DNA of 64,000 nucleotides from CALGFI01 sp963786805 (lineage in GTDB: Bacteria; Actinomycetota; UBA4738; HRBIN12): contig CAWBAK010000002.1 of the NCBI GenBank assembly GCA_963786805.1, positions 434,001 to 498,000 of the forward strand. Direction: 5' to 3'. The notes beneath the pieces were generated by a model that saw only the letters and a list, made by a program, of their open reading frames with translations, had not been told where the DNA came from and ran no database searches. Made by a program: the position numbers and the translations under genes. This document shows, in pieces, positions 46,260 to 55,410 of this stretch (the first letter of the stretch is position 1; each line of letters begins with the position of its first letter).

Positions 46260-46862
46260 GTGCCGGGCGAGGAGGGCGCGAGCAAAGGAACCGAACGCTG
46301 CAGCCTTCACGCGGCGAGCTTGAGCGTGGCTCGCTGCGACGGCTGCGGCCGAGGGATGTGCCTCGCCTGCGCGATCCCCGTGCGAGGGGGGACCCTCGGT
46401 GTGGAGTGCCTCTCGTCGGCGCTCGGACCTCACGCGGTTCCGGCGGAGGCCGCACCGATCGAATCCGGGGGCACCGCCCGCGCGCTGGCGCGCGTCGCCT
46501 TCGCGGTCGCCGTGCTGGCGACGATCCTTCCGTGGAGCCGGTTCGGGGCCGGAGCCGAGCCCTTCGGGGCATGGAGCCGGTCGCCGACGTGGTCGATGGT
46601 CGCCGCGATCGCCGCCGTGGCGGGCCTCGCGCTGTCGGTCGCCCGCCGGTTCGCGAGGAACCCGGGGCCCGCGTGGGACCTGCTCCTGGCGGTCGCCGGT
46701 GCCTTCGTGGTCTCGGCGTCGGCGCTCGCGCTGCTCCGGCCACCGGAGTTCACCTCGCCGTGGGTCGGGCCGTGGGCGGCCCTCGTCGCGGGCCTGATCG
46801 CTGCCGCAGCGTCCGTTTCGGCTCGACGAAAGGCCCGCGAGCACGAGCCTGCGCATGTTTGA
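46260..46862 (+). CDS. Membrane protein with N-terminal B-box-like zinc finger
   Basis: This is a 200-residue protein. Residues 10-45 hold a B-box-like zinc finger (C-x2-H and CDGCGRGMCLAC) as in many actinobacterial rhomboid-like proteins. Four helices follow (about 70-88, 104-124, 138-158, 168-186). There is no rhomboid GxSG motif. The GTG at 46260 puts the zinc finger at the N terminus. The role is unknown. It is divergent from purN (56 bp), and a second small membrane protein follows 90 bp later. Confidence 0.65.
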   Translation: MPGEEGASKGTERCSLHAASLSVARCDGCGRGMCLACAIPVRGGTLGVECLSSALGPHAVPAEAAPIESGGTARALARVAFAVAVLATILPWSRFGAGAEPFGAWSRSPTWSMVAAIAAVAGLALSVARRFARNPGPAWDLLLAVAGAFVVSASALALLRPPEFTSPWVGPWAALVAGLIAAAASVSARRKAREHEPAHV

Positions 46863-46952
46863 CTCCGCCCCGAGCCGGGTGTTCGATAGGTTGCCGGCGT
46901 GAGGCCGGGTGAGCCTGGTACCTGACCGCTGGGGAAGCTGGAAAGGAGCGCC

Positions 46953-47432
46953 ATGTCACAGGCGGGTGGATTCGACCTGTCGAAGATGTCGACGGCGAGC
47001 AAGATCTTGCTCGGCGCCGGGGTCCTGTACCTGATCGACCTGTTCCTACCGTGGAACCGCGCATGCGTTGACGCAGGGCCGCTCGGCGACATCTGCGGCT
47101 CGGCGAGCGGCATGGAGGGCATCGGGATCTTGAACCTGCTCCTCGTGCTCGCCCTGGTCGTCTGGGAGGGGATGGCCATGGCCAACGTGGACATCAAGGC
47201 GCCGCGGGCCCTCATCAGCGCCGCGCTCGCCGGCGGGATCCTCCTGTTCACGATCTTGAAGATCCTGGTCGACATGGAGGCCATCTACCTGTTCGCGTGG
47301 CTCGGCCTGCTCCTCGCCCTGGCGATCGGCTACGGCGGTTGGATGCGCTGGCAGGAGCACCAGGCGAGCGGCGGGACGGGCGGCATGGCGATGGGTCCGC
47401 CCACCGACACCAGCGGCGGATTCACGAGCTAG
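46953..47432 (+). CDS. Four-helix membrane protein of unknown function
   Basis: A 159-residue protein with four hydrophobic helices (about 22-36, 55-72, 85-102, 108-126) and a short Gly/Ser/Thr-rich tail (GGTGGMAMGP). GGAAAGGAG lies 8 bases upstream of the ATG at 46953, a strong ribosome site. Two cysteines in the first loop (CVDAGPLGDIC) could form a disulfide. I do not recognise the family. A perfect hairpin terminator follows the stop. Confidence 0.6.
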   Translation: MSQAGGFDLSKMSTASKILLGAGVLYLIDLFLPWNRACVDAGPLGDICGSASGMEGIGILNLLLVLALVVWEGMAMANVDIKAPRALISAALAGGILLFTILKILVDMEAIYLFAWLGLLLALAIGYGGWMRWQEHQASGGTGGMAMGPPTDTSGGFTS

Positions 47433-47466
47433 CTTCGAACCGCCTTTCTTGATCGACCGTTCGATC

Positions 47467-47496
47467 GAGAGGCCCGGCCGTGAGGCCGGGCCTCTC
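47467..47496. terminator. Perfect 13-bp hairpin terminator
   Basis: GAGAGGCCCGGCC-GTGA-GGCCGGGCCTCTC is a perfect 13-bp stem with a four-base loop, 34 bp after the membrane-protein stop at 47432. It is followed by TCGTGCG rather than a U-tract, common in high-GC genomes. It separates that gene from the next one at 47532. Confidence 0.75.
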
Positions 47497-47531
47497 TCGT
47501 GCGTCCACGCCGGTTCCGCTTCCCCGATACC

Positions 47532-48152
47532 ATGCCGCTCGCCGTGAAACCATGCCCGTCCTGCGCTTCGGAGATCGACGACGACGCGACCGTGTGCCCT
47601 CGCTGCGGCACGGTCCTGGTCACCGGTGATCGGAGCACGCTCCCGGCGCCCCCCGCCACCGACGCCGGGGACGAGGCGCTGCAGTACTCGCATTCAGGGC
47701 AGCGGTATCTCCTCGGCTACGGCGCGGACTTCTTCGGCATCTGGGACCGGCGGGAGCCCGCGCAGCCGGTTTCGCGCTATCCACGAACCGATGACGGCTG
47801 GCGCCAAGCGTGGCTCGCGTTCGTGGCGCAAGAGCCCAACAGCGCCGAGGTGGGCATCGCGCCCACGAGATGGTCGTCCCCCGGGCCGACGGCTGCACGC
47901 CCGCCGGCGAACGGGATGGCGACCGCAAGCCTGGTCTTCGGGATCCTCGGCTTGCTGCTCGGCCCCCTTTCGGTCGTCGCGCTCGTGCTCGGCCACCGGG
48001 CGCGCTCCGCCGGCGCGCAGCCGGGGCAGCCACCGGATCGCAGCGTCGCGAGCGCCGGGATCGTGCTCGGGTGGGTGGGACTGGCGCTGTGGATCCTCTG
48101 GCTGGTGCTGCTCGCGACCGGAACGGTGGAGAATCCGCTCGCCTCCGGGTAG
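47532..48152 (+). CDS. Zinc-ribbon protein with C-terminal DUF4190-like membrane domain
   Basis: A 206-residue protein. The first 25 residues form a zinc ribbon (CPSCASEIDDDATVCPRCG). A region with LGYGADFFGIWDRREP follows and looks soluble. A Pro-rich linker leads to two helices (about 137-157, 176-196) with the DUF4190 pattern NGMATASLVFGILGLLLGP. The function is unknown; DUF4190 proteins are often small anchored regulators. The ATG at 47532 was chosen over an upstream in-frame codon because the ribbon then starts at residue 8. It converges with the PerM-like gene. Confidence 0.7.
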   Translation: MPLAVKPCPSCASEIDDDATVCPRCGTVLVTGDRSTLPAPPATDAGDEALQYSHSGQRYLLGYGADFFGIWDRREPAQPVSRYPRTDDGWRQAWLAFVAQEPNSAEVGIAPTRWSSPGPTAARPPANGMATASLVFGILGLLLGPLSVVALVLGHRARSAGAQPGQPPDRSVASAGIVLGWVGLALWILWLVLLATGTVENPLASG

Positions 48153-48161
48153 GCCGTCCGG

Positions 48162-49484
48162 TTAGGCCCGTGAGGGGCGGGGTCGGTCCGACGTCGCCGC
48201 GCCGAGCGCTCCGCCGGCGCAGCCCCACGCGAGCGCGAAGAGCGTTCCCGTCACGACGTTCGGCCCGACGACGATCCACCCTGCCGAGCCGTCATCGCCG
48301 AACGCGGCGCCGTACCCGACCGTGATGCTCGAAAGCACCGACAGGACGCCGATCGACAACGCGAACATCGCGCCCGCGGTCACGCCGACGAGCGCGCGCT
48401 CACGCCGCGAGGCGCCGAAGCGTCGCCCCGCCAACCGGCCGCCCAGCAGGGTGGCGGCGACCGGCACGAGCAGGAACGCCAGGTACCCGGCCGGCGCCCG
48501 GCGGAAGATCACCGGTCCGAAGGGCGACGAGACCGCCAGGCTCTGGAGCGCCGGTACGGTCGTCTCGAGCCGGTTCGGGAACTGCGAGTAGCAGAGGAGG
48601 TCGCGGCTCGCGCTTCCCCGAACCCCATCGCACGCGCCCATCGCGGGGACGAGCGTCCACAGCGCCTCGTTCGGAACGACCGCGAGATGGTGTCCGAGGA
48701 TCACGAGCCCGGCCGCGGGTCGCTCGAACACCGTGTCGAAGTACCGAGCCGTCGACGGCGTGAGGAAGGCGACCGGTTCGTCCGGCTGCACGACACCCGC
48801 GACGAACAACCCGGCGACCGAGAGCCCGAGCCCCACGACGAGCATCCGCACCGCACCCGCGCCCGCCGCGGCGACCCTTCGGACGTCCTCGCTCCGTCCT
48901 TCGGCGCCGAACGCCGAGCGGAAGCCTCCCGCCGCTCCCGAAGCCGCGGCGATCGCGAACGGGAACAGGAACGCTTGCCACGGCGAGAGCGCGACGTGGA
49001 GCTCGCCGGTGGCGAACGCGCCGGCTCGCAGGGGCGTCGTCACGTCGACGAGCAGCGCCGCTACGAACGCCGGGAGCGCGTAGGACGGAGCGACCGCGGC
49101 GCCGAGCAGCACGCGCGCGCCCGAGGACCCGCCGGCGCGATCGGCGACCCCGCGGCCGGCGCGGAACAACAGGAGCACCGCCAGCGCGGTGACCGACAGC
49201 AGGGCGACGCCGATCGAGAGCGACGTGGAGCCGGGTGCGGCGCCGGGCGCGACGAGGTCCAGATCGAACACGTCGAGCTCGATCGCCACGTGATGGAAGG
49301 CGCCGAAGTACATCCATCCGAGCCTGGCAGCCGCGGCCGCGGAGGCGCCGGTCTCGGTCACGAGCCACGCGAGGAACGCCAGCACCTGGCCGATGCCGGC
49401 GATCACGAGGAACGCGACGAACCCGCGTGCAAGGGCGTCTGCCCAACCGGCCCGGAACCAGGGCCGGCCGGCCGCCGCGGTCAC
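48162..49484 (-). CDS. PerM-like (DUF6350) integral membrane protein
   Basis: A 440-residue protein with about ten hydrophobic helices and short polar loops. I call it PerM-like from its length, helix pattern and position: it follows sucD with a 4-base overlap and precedes purN, the place held by perM (Rv0955) in mycobacteria, where the protein supports division and persistence. The primary sequence is poorly conserved in the family, so context carries much of the argument. GTG at 49484 overlaps the sucD stop. Three small plus-strand genes lie between it and purN. Confidence 0.7.
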   Translation of the reverse strand: MTAAAGRPWFRAGWADALARGFVAFLVIAGIGQVLAFLAWLVTETGASAAAAARLGWMYFGAFHHVAIELDVFDLDLVAPGAAPGSTSLSIGVALLSVTALAVLLLFRAGRGVADRAGGSSGARVLLGAAVAPSYALPAFVAALLVDVTTPLRAGAFATGELHVALSPWQAFLFPFAIAAASGAAGGFRSAFGAEGRSEDVRRVAAAGAGAVRMLVVGLGLSVAGLFVAGVVQPDEPVAFLTPSTARYFDTVFERPAAGLVILGHHLAVVPNEALWTLVPAMGACDGVRGSASRDLLCYSQFPNRLETTVPALQSLAVSSPFGPVIFRRAPAGYLAFLLVPVAATLLGGRLAGRRFGASRRERALVGVTAGAMFALSIGVLSVLSSITVGYGAAFGDDGSAGWIVVGPNVVTGTLFALAWGCAGGALGAATSDRPRPSRA

Positions 49485-50350
49485 GGAAGGGCGGCCTGGA
49501 CGAGCTCGGCGACCTCGGTGGGCGTTCGGCCGACCTTCACGCCCGCGCGCTCGAGCGCCTCGGCCTTGGCCTGCGCGGTCCCCGACGATCCCGTGACGAT
49601 CGCACCGGCGTGACCCATCCGCTTTCCCGGCGGCGCCGTGAACCCCGCGATGTACCCCACGACCGGCTTGCCGATGTGCTCGGAGATGAACTCGGCCGCG
49701 CGCTCCTCGTCGTCGCCGCCGATCTCGCCGACCATCACGATGAGCTCGGTCCCGGCGTCTCCTTCGAACCGCTCGAGCGCCTCGATGAAGCCGATGCCGT
49801 GGACGGGATCGCCGCCCATGCCGATGCAGGTCGACTGTCCGATCCCGCGCTGCGTGAGCTCGTGGACGATCTGATACACGAGCGTCCCCGAGCGCGAGAC
49901 GAGGCCGACCCTTCCGGCCGCGCAGATCTCGCCCGGGATGATGCCCACGTTCGCCACGCCGGGAGAGATCACGCCGGGGCAGTTCGGCCCGACGAGCACG
50001 GTGTCGCGCCCCTCGAGGTACGCGTGCACCTCGGCCATGTCCCGGACCGGGATGCCTTCGGTGATGGCGACGACGAGGTCCACCCCGGCGTCGGCGGCCT
50101 CGAGGATCGCCTCGGCCGCGAACCGCGCCGGGACGAAGATCATGGACGTGTTCGCCCCGGTCGTGCGGACGGCGTCCGCCACCGTGTCGAACACGGGGAT
50201 GCCGCCGACGTCCTGTCCCGCCTTGCCCGGCGTGACGCCGCCGACGACCTTCGTCCCGTAGTCCGCGTTCCGCAGGGTGTGGAACGTGCCTTCGTTCCCG
50301 GTGATCCCCTGCACGACCAGGCGCGTCTGCTCGCCGACGAGCACGCTCAC
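49481..50350 (-). CDS. sucD: Succinyl-CoA synthetase alpha subunit
   Basis: This 289-residue subunit binds CoA and carries the phosphorylated His. Seen: VQGITGNEGTFHTL, GGVTPGKAGQDVGG, VGPNCPGVISPG, and KRMGHAGAIVTG with the catalytic His. GTG at 50350 overlaps the sucC stop by 4 bases (GTGA). The alpha-beta pair interconverts succinyl-CoA and succinate with nucleotide triphosphate. The order sucC-sucD-perM is shared with mycobacteria. Confidence 0.95.
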   Translation of the reverse strand: MSVLVGEQTRLVVQGITGNEGTFHTLRNADYGTKVVGGVTPGKAGQDVGGIPVFDTVADAVRTTGANTSMIFVPARFAAEAILEAADAGVDLVVAITEGIPVRDMAEVHAYLEGRDTVLVGPNCPGVISPGVANVGIIPGEICAAGRVGLVSRSGTLVYQIVHELTQRGIGQSTCIGMGGDPVHGIGFIEALERFEGDAGTELIVMVGEIGGDDEERAAEFISEHIGKPVVGYIAGFTAPPGKRMGHAGAIVTGSSGTAQAKAEALERAGVKVGRTPTEVAELVQAALP

Positions 50351-51492
50351 ACGGCGGCTCCCGTCGCGAGCTCCGCCGCTCGCTTCGCGCCTTCGAGCAT
50401 CGTGTCCGCGGTGACGATGCGCGGATGGTTCGCCTCGGCGAGGATCCGGCGCCCCTCCTCCGCGTTCGTTCCGTCGAGCCGGACGACGATCGGCACCCGC
50501 ACGTCGACCCGGTCCAACGCGCCGAGGATCCCCTCGGCGACGAGATCGCCTCTCGTGATCCCGCCGAAGATGTTGATGAGCACCGACCGCACGGCCGGAT
50601 CGGAGAGCACCACTTCGAGCGAGGTGGCCATCTGGTCGGCGCTCGCTCCGCCCCCGACGTCGAGGAAGTTCGCCGCCCGGGCTCCGGCCTGCGCCACGAC
50701 GTCGAGCGTCGACATGACGAGCCCGGCGCCGTTGCCGATGATCCCCACCTCGCCGTCGAGCTTCACGTACTGCAGACCCTTCTCCCTGGCGCGCGCCTCG
50801 ACCGGATCGATCGGGAACGCCGAGCGGAGCGGCTCGAGATCGGGATGGCGGAACAGCGCGTTGTCGTCGATCGTCACCTTCGCGTCGAGCGCCACCACCG
50901 ATCCGTCTTCGAGCTGCACGAGCGGATTGATCTCGACCAGCGTGGCATCGAGCTCGGTGAGCAAGCGGAACGCCTTTCGCAGGATCTCGCCGGCCCCTTC
51001 GCGCGCATCGGCCGGGAGCACGCTCACGAGCTCACGGACGTGGTAGGTGCGCAATCCGAGGTTCGGGTCGACGTGAACCCGCCGGATCGCGTCGGGGCGC
51101 GTCCTCGCGAGCTCCTCGATGTCGACGCCGCCCTCGGCGGTCATCATCGCCAGGTACCGGCCGGTCGAGCGGTCGAGCAGGAACGAGGTGTAGAACTCGC
51201 GCGCGATCGGAAGGGCCTGCTCCACCAGGACCCGGGTCACGGCCATGTCCTTGAACCCCGCGCCGAGCATCCGGTCCGCCTCGGCGGCGGCGCGTTCGGG
51301 TGAATCCACGACGACCACGCCGCCGCCCTTCCCCCGCCCGCCGATCGCCACCTGCACCTTGACCACGGAGCGGCCGCCGAGCTCTTTCGTCGCACTCGCC
51401 GCTTCCTCGCCGCTCGTCGCGACCATCCCGTTCGGGACGGGGATCTCGTACCGGGCGAACAGCTCCTTGCCCTGGTGCTCGTAGAGATCCAC
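50347..51492 (-). CDS. sucC: Succinyl-CoA synthetase beta subunit
   Basis: A 381-residue ATP-grasp subunit with MDLYEHQGKELFARYEIPVP at the start, KVQVAIGGRGKGGGV (nucleotide loop), IEINPL-type EINPLVQLEDG, and GNGAGLVMSTLD near the C terminus. GGITRGD matches the final domain. Start is the GTG at 51492, abutting the stop of the mutase B12 subunit gene. That link makes sense: methylmalonyl-CoA mutase produces the succinyl-CoA used here. Confidence 0.95.
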   Translation of the reverse strand: MDLYEHQGKELFARYEIPVPNGMVATSGEEAASATKELGGRSVVKVQVAIGGRGKGGGVVVVDSPERAAAEADRMLGAGFKDMAVTRVLVEQALPIAREFYTSFLLDRSTGRYLAMMTAEGGVDIEELARTRPDAIRRVHVDPNLGLRTYHVRELVSVLPADAREGAGEILRKAFRLLTELDATLVEINPLVQLEDGSVVALDAKVTIDDNALFRHPDLEPLRSAFPIDPVEARAREKGLQYVKLDGEVGIIGNGAGLVMSTLDVVAQAGARAANFLDVGGGASADQMATSLEVVLSDPAVRSVLINIFGGITRGDLVAEGILGALDRVDVRVPIVVRLDGTNAEEGRRILAEANHPRIVTADTMLEGAKRAAELATGAAV

Positions 51493-51900
51493 TCAGCTGG
51501 CCTGCTTCGCCGACAGGCGCTCGTTCAGCCACGAGACGATCTCGCCCGTCGAGGCCCCCGGCGTGAAGATCTTCTCGATGCCGGCGTCGGCGAGCTTGGG
51601 GATGTCGTCTTTCGGGATGATCCCGCCCCCGAAGACGAGAACCTCTCCGGCGCCGCGATCGCGAAGCATCGCGACGACCTTCGGGAAGAGCGTCATGTGC
51701 GCGCCCGAGTGGCACGAGAGGCCGACGGCGTCGGCGTCCTCCTGGATCGCGGTCTGCGCGATCTGCTCCGGCGTCTGGTGCAGGCCGGTGTAGATGACCT
51801 CGAACCCCGCATCGCGAAGGGCTCGGGCGACGACCTTGGCTCCGCGGTCGTGACCGTCCAGTCCGGGCTTGGCGACCACGATCCGATGCTTTCCGGGCAT
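51493..51900 (-). CDS. Acyl-CoA mutase small (B12-binding) subunit
   Basis: A 135-residue cobalamin-binding domain protein. It carries the DxHxxG motif KPGLDGHDRGAKVVA, where H17 should be the lower axial ligand to cobalt. GLSCHSGAHMTLF and VFGGGIIPKDDI follow, as in the second halves of methylmalonyl- and isobutyryl-CoA mutases (McmB/IcmB-type small subunits). It should pair with the large subunit encoded at 29006-30594. The stop abuts the sucC start, so it leads the sucC-sucD operon. The ATG is at 51900. Confidence 0.93.
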   Translation of the reverse strand: MPGKHRIVVAKPGLDGHDRGAKVVARALRDAGFEVIYTGLHQTPEQIAQTAIQEDADAVGLSCHSGAHMTLFPKVVAMLRDRGAGEVLVFGGGIIPKDDIPKLADAGIEKIFTPGASTGEIVSWLNERLSAKQAS

Positions 51901-51954
51901 GGCGAGAGTTTAGCGAAGGACTCGAGGTCGCCCGGTTGCGAGATACTCGGGGAA

Positions 51955-52122
51955 ATGTTCGGGAGCAAGCGCCTGCGGTTCCGCCCCCCGGGGCTGAAGC
52001 CGACCACGAAGATCGGGACGCTCGGTCCCTATCGAGGCCGGCTCGGGTTCGCGTGGGTGGTGGCTCCGATCGTCGCCGGCGTGCTCATCCTGATCGCCGG
52101 GTACCTCGCCTTCACGCGCTGA
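51955..52122 (+). CDS. Small single-helix membrane protein
   Basis: A 55-residue protein with a basic N terminus (SKRLRFRPPGLKP) and one C-terminal membrane helix (about 33-52, WVVAPIVAGVLILIAGYLAF). ATG at 51955 follows a GGGGAAATG context, so the ribosome site is weak but present. No family is recognised. It is divergent from the mutase subunit gene by 54 bp, and converges with the next small membrane gene. Confidence 0.5.
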   Translation: MFGSKRLRFRPPGLKPTTKIGTLGPYRGRLGFAWVVAPIVAGVLILIAGYLAFTR

Positions 52123-52137
52123 GCGACCCTCGCGAGG

Positions 52138-52536
52138 TCAGCAGCGAGTCGCGGACCCGAGCCAGCACGCCGCGTTCTCCGCCACGAGGTACCCCGCCAA
52201 CGCCGCGAGGACGGCGAGCGCCACGAGGGCGACGGCGACGCGAGCCCAGTCCAGCCGGAGCGAGACCGCCGCTTCGACCGTTCCGCCCGAACGGCCCAGA
52301 CGCAACCGGACGATCGGAACGAGCGCGATCACGACCGCGACGACCGGTCCGAGGAGCACGAGCGCGGTCACCAGGATGTTGAAGGCTCCTTCACCCGGCT
52401 CGGCGAACCGGCCGAGCCCGTTCGACAACCCGTCGACGCCGAACCCGTACTTCAGGACGTTCGCAGAGACGAACGCGACGGCCGGAAGCACGAGCGCTCC
52501 CGCGAGGATCGTGGACCATCGCCGATCGTGTTCCAT
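52138..52536 (-). CDS. Small three-helix membrane protein of unknown function
   Basis: This is a 132-residue protein with hydrophobic helices near residues 9-28, 50-75 and 100-118, and Cys residues close to the C terminus (ENAACWLGSATRC) that may form a disulfide outside the membrane. I chose the ATG at 52536, MEHDRRWSTIL; the open frame upstream adds an Arg-rich stretch without a ribosome site. No family is recognised. Confidence 0.55.
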   Translation of the reverse strand: MEHDRRWSTILAGALVLPAVAFVSANVLKYGFGVDGLSNGLGRFAEPGEGAFNILVTALVLLGPVVAVVIALVPIVRLRLGRSGGTVEAAVSLRLDWARVAVALVALAVLAALAGYLVAENAACWLGSATRC

Positions 52537-52667
52537 CCACGAAGCATGACCGCTCGGTCCGCGGGACGGAAGGCTCACGACACAACCTCCACACGTCCGT
52601 CGCATTCTCCGTGCCCGGCAGGGAACGCGAGGCTAGGATGCCGTCCGCGCGATCGAAGGAGCACGCC

Positions 52668-53150
52668 ATGCGCTGGGACGAGTTCGAGGAGGCCTGCCCC
52701 CAGATCGCGACGATGGCCCGTGAGCGATTCCTGAAGGACGACCTCGTGCTCGTCGGCACGCTCCGCGCCGACGGTTCCCCGAGGATCAGTCCGAACGAAC
52801 CCGACTTCGCCGCCGGACGGTTCTTCGTCTCGATGATGTGGCGTTCGCGGAAGGCGCTCGACCTGTTGCGCGACCCTCGGATCGTCGTCCACAGCGTCAC
52901 GTCCGACCGGATGGGCACCGACGGCGACGTCAAGATCTACGGTCGCGCCGTCGACGAACGCGAACCCGCGGTGCGCGAAGCCTTCCGAGAGGCGATCCGG
53001 GCGAGGATCGACTGGGCGCCGGACGAACCGAACTTCCACTGCTTCTCGGTCGACGTCGAGGAAGCGGGCTACATCCGGTTCGGAAACGAGCCGGCGGCGC
53101 GGACGTGGGACCCGGAACGAGGGCTCCGGGAGCTTCCGCACCCGGGCTAG
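52668..53150 (+). CDS. Pyridoxamine 5'-phosphate oxidase-family (FMN or F420-binding) protein
   Basis: A 160-residue split-barrel flavoprotein of the PNPOx-like group. The pattern LVLVGTLRADGSPRISPNEPDF and MMWRSRKALDLLRDPRIVVHS is that of the general-stress FMN- or F420-binding subfamily in actinobacteria; catalytic roles include F420-dependent reductions. GAAGGAG lies 7 bases before the ATG at 52668. The F420 reductase at 28078 makes an F420-linked role possible but not shown. It converges with the helicase gene, whose stop is one base away. Confidence 0.75.
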   Translation: MRWDEFEEACPQIATMARERFLKDDLVLVGTLRADGSPRISPNEPDFAAGRFFVSMMWRSRKALDLLRDPRIVVHSVTSDRMGTDGDVKIYGRAVDEREPAVREAFREAIRARIDWAPDEPNFHCFSVDVEEAGYIRFGNEPAARTWDPERGLRELPHPG

Positions 53151-53151
53151 A

Positions 53152-55326
53152 TCAGCCGACCTTCTTCAGCGGTGCGTACGCGAGGAGGAGGTGCTTCTCG
53201 CCGACCTCCTCGAACCGCACCGTCGCCTCGGCGTCCGAGCCCCTGCCGCTGACGGCAAGGACGACGCCCTCGCCCCACCGATCGTGCAACACGGTGTCGC
53301 CCGCCGAGATCTCGATCGGCTCGCGCCGGCCGTCGACCGCCACGCGGATCGGCGAGACCGAGCTCCCGGTCTCGGTGTCGTCCTCCTCGAGGGCGCGCAC
53401 CAGCTCGCTCGGGATCTCTCCGAGGAAGCGCGACGGCGGGTTGTACGACGTCGCCCCGAACAGCGACCGGCTCCACGCGTGCGTGAGGTAGAGCCGCTGG
53501 CGCGCTCGCGTGACGCCGACATAGAGGAGCCGGCGCTCCTCCTCCAGCTCGGACTGGTCTCCCATCGACCGGTAGTGCGGGAACACGCCGTCCTCGAGCC
53601 CGATGATGAACACGACGGGGAACTCGAGCCCCTTCGCGTTGTGCAGCGTCATGAGCGTGACGCTGCCGGCCTCCTCGTCGTACTCGTCCTGCTCGCCCAC
53701 GAGCGAGACCTGCTCGAGGAAGTCCGACAGCGAGCCGTTCGGATCGCGCTGCTCGAACTCGGCCGCGACGCCGCCCAGCTCGCGGAGGTTCTCGATCCTG
53801 CCCTCGGCCTCCACCGTGCGCTCGGTCTCGAGCTCGATGAGGTAGCCGGACTCGGTGGCGGCGGCTTCCACCATGCGTTGCGGCGCCGCTCCGGAGTCGA
53901 ACGCCGCCTGCAGGACGTCCATGATCTCGACGAAGCCCGCGACGGCACCCTTCGCCCTCGCGGCGAGCGACGCGACCTCGTCGACCCTGCGGGCGGCCTC
54001 GAGGAACGGCACGCCTTCCACCACCGCGAAGCCCTCGAGCGCCGCCACCGTCGCATCGCCGATCCCCCGCTTGGGCGTGTTGATCACGCGCCGGGCGGCG
54101 ACGACGTCCTGCGGGTTGACCAGCAGCCGGAGGTACGCGAGGACGTCCTTCACCTCCTTGCGCTGGTAGAAGCGGACGCCGCCGACGACGCGGTACGGCG
54201 TTCCGGCTCGCATGAACACGTCCTCCAACACCCGGCTCTGCGCGTTCGTGCGATAGAAGACCGCGATGTCGGTGTACCGGAACCCTTCCTCGTCGACCAA
54301 CCGGTGCGTCTCCTCGGCGACGAAGAGCGCCTCCTCGTGCTCGTCGTCGGCCCGGAAGCGCACCGCCAGCTCCCCGCCCTCGGTCTCGGTCCACAGGGAT
54401 TTCGGCTTGCGCTGGACGTTGTGCTCGATCAGCGCGTTCGCGACGGCCAGGATGTTCGAGGTCGAACGGTAGTTCTGCTCCATCAGGAAGACCGCGGCGT
54501 CGGGATAGTCGCGCTCGAAATCCAGGAGGTTCTGGATCGTGGCCCCGCGCCACGAGTACACGCCCTGGTCCGCGTCACCGACGACGCAGACGTTGCGGTA
54601 CTTGGCCGCGAGCAGGTTGACGAGCTCGTACTGAGCCCGGTTCGTGTCCTGGTACTCGTCGATCAACACGTAGCGGAACCGCTCCTGATAGTGCTCGAGC
54701 ACCTCCAGGTGCTCTCGGAACAGGCGTACGGTCTCGCCGATCAGATCGTCGAAGTCGAGCGCACCCGCGGCTCGCTTGCGCTCCTCGTACGCCGAGTACA
54801 CCTTCGCGATCGTCTCTTCGTAGAAGTTGCCGGCTCCCGCGGTGAACTCGGCCGCCGACAGCACGTGGTCCTTCGCCTTGCCGATCGCGGCGCTCATCGC
54901 CCGCGGCGGGAACCGCTTCACGTCCAGGTTCAGGTCTCGCAGGACGTTCGTGATGAGCCGCTCGGTGTCCCCTTCGTCGTAGATCGTGAAGCTGCTGGGC
55001 AGACCGAGGTGCTTGTGCTCGCGCCGCAGGATCCTCACGCAGGCGGAGTGGAAGGTGAGGATCCACATCCCTTTGGCGATCCGCTCGCCGAGGAGCTCCT
55101 CGACTCGCTGGGCCATCTCGCGGGCGGCCTTGTTCGTGAACGTGATCGCCAGGACCGAGTAGGGGTTCACGCCGTGCTCGCGGATCAGGTAGGCGATCCG
55201 GTGGGTGAGCGCCCTCGTCTTGCCCGATCCCGCGCCGGCCACGATCAGGACGGGTCCCTCGGTGTGCAGCACGGCCTCGGACTGCACCGGATTGAGGTGC
55301 TCGAGGAGGGGGGAACGCGCGGACAT
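53152..55326 (-). CDS. ATP-dependent DNA helicase UvrD/PcrA
   Basis: A 724-residue superfamily 1A helicase for nucleotide-excision repair and plasmid or fork processing. Q motif LNPVQSEAV, Walker A GAGSGKT (31-37), Walker B DEYQDTN and the helicase motifs GDADQGVYSWRGA, QNYRST, NAKGLEFPVVF and VGVTRARQRLYL are all present. The C-terminal 80 residues (beta-rich, VLHDRWGEGVVLAV) form the Tudor-like PcrA tail that docks RNA polymerase. ATG at 55326 with GAGG upstream was chosen. In mycobacteria uvrD1 also sits near sucCD. The gene runs antisense to the sortase by divergence. Confidence 0.94.
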   Translation of the reverse strand: MSARSPLLEHLNPVQSEAVLHTEGPVLIVAGAGSGKTRALTHRIAYLIREHGVNPYSVLAITFTNKAAREMAQRVEELLGERIAKGMWILTFHSACVRILRREHKHLGLPSSFTIYDEGDTERLITNVLRDLNLDVKRFPPRAMSAAIGKAKDHVLSAAEFTAGAGNFYEETIAKVYSAYEERKRAAGALDFDDLIGETVRLFREHLEVLEHYQERFRYVLIDEYQDTNRAQYELVNLLAAKYRNVCVVGDADQGVYSWRGATIQNLLDFERDYPDAAVFLMEQNYRSTSNILAVANALIEHNVQRKPKSLWTETEGGELAVRFRADDEHEEALFVAEETHRLVDEEGFRYTDIAVFYRTNAQSRVLEDVFMRAGTPYRVVGGVRFYQRKEVKDVLAYLRLLVNPQDVVAARRVINTPKRGIGDATVAALEGFAVVEGVPFLEAARRVDEVASLAARAKGAVAGFVEIMDVLQAAFDSGAAPQRMVEAAATESGYLIELETERTVEAEGRIENLRELGGVAAEFEQRDPNGSLSDFLEQVSLVGEQDEYDEEAGSVTLMTLHNAKGLEFPVVFIIGLEDGVFPHYRSMGDQSELEEERRLLYVGVTRARQRLYLTHAWSRSLFGATSYNPPSRFLGEIPSELVRALEEDDTETGSSVSPIRVAVDGRREPIEISAGDTVLHDRWGEGVVLAVSGRGSDAEATVRFEEVGEKHLLLAYAPLKKVG

Positions 55327-55410
55327 CGGCCTCATCCTACGGCCGGCCAACGACCGCGAAGGCGTCGCCGAACGGCATGGGATCCGAGCGGAACCTGCGA
55401 AACTTGCGGC

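Noticed and set aside
46863..46952. GC-rich leader that resembled a structured riboswitch
   Set aside because: No consensus of any class that I know could be matched; it is described only as a leader.
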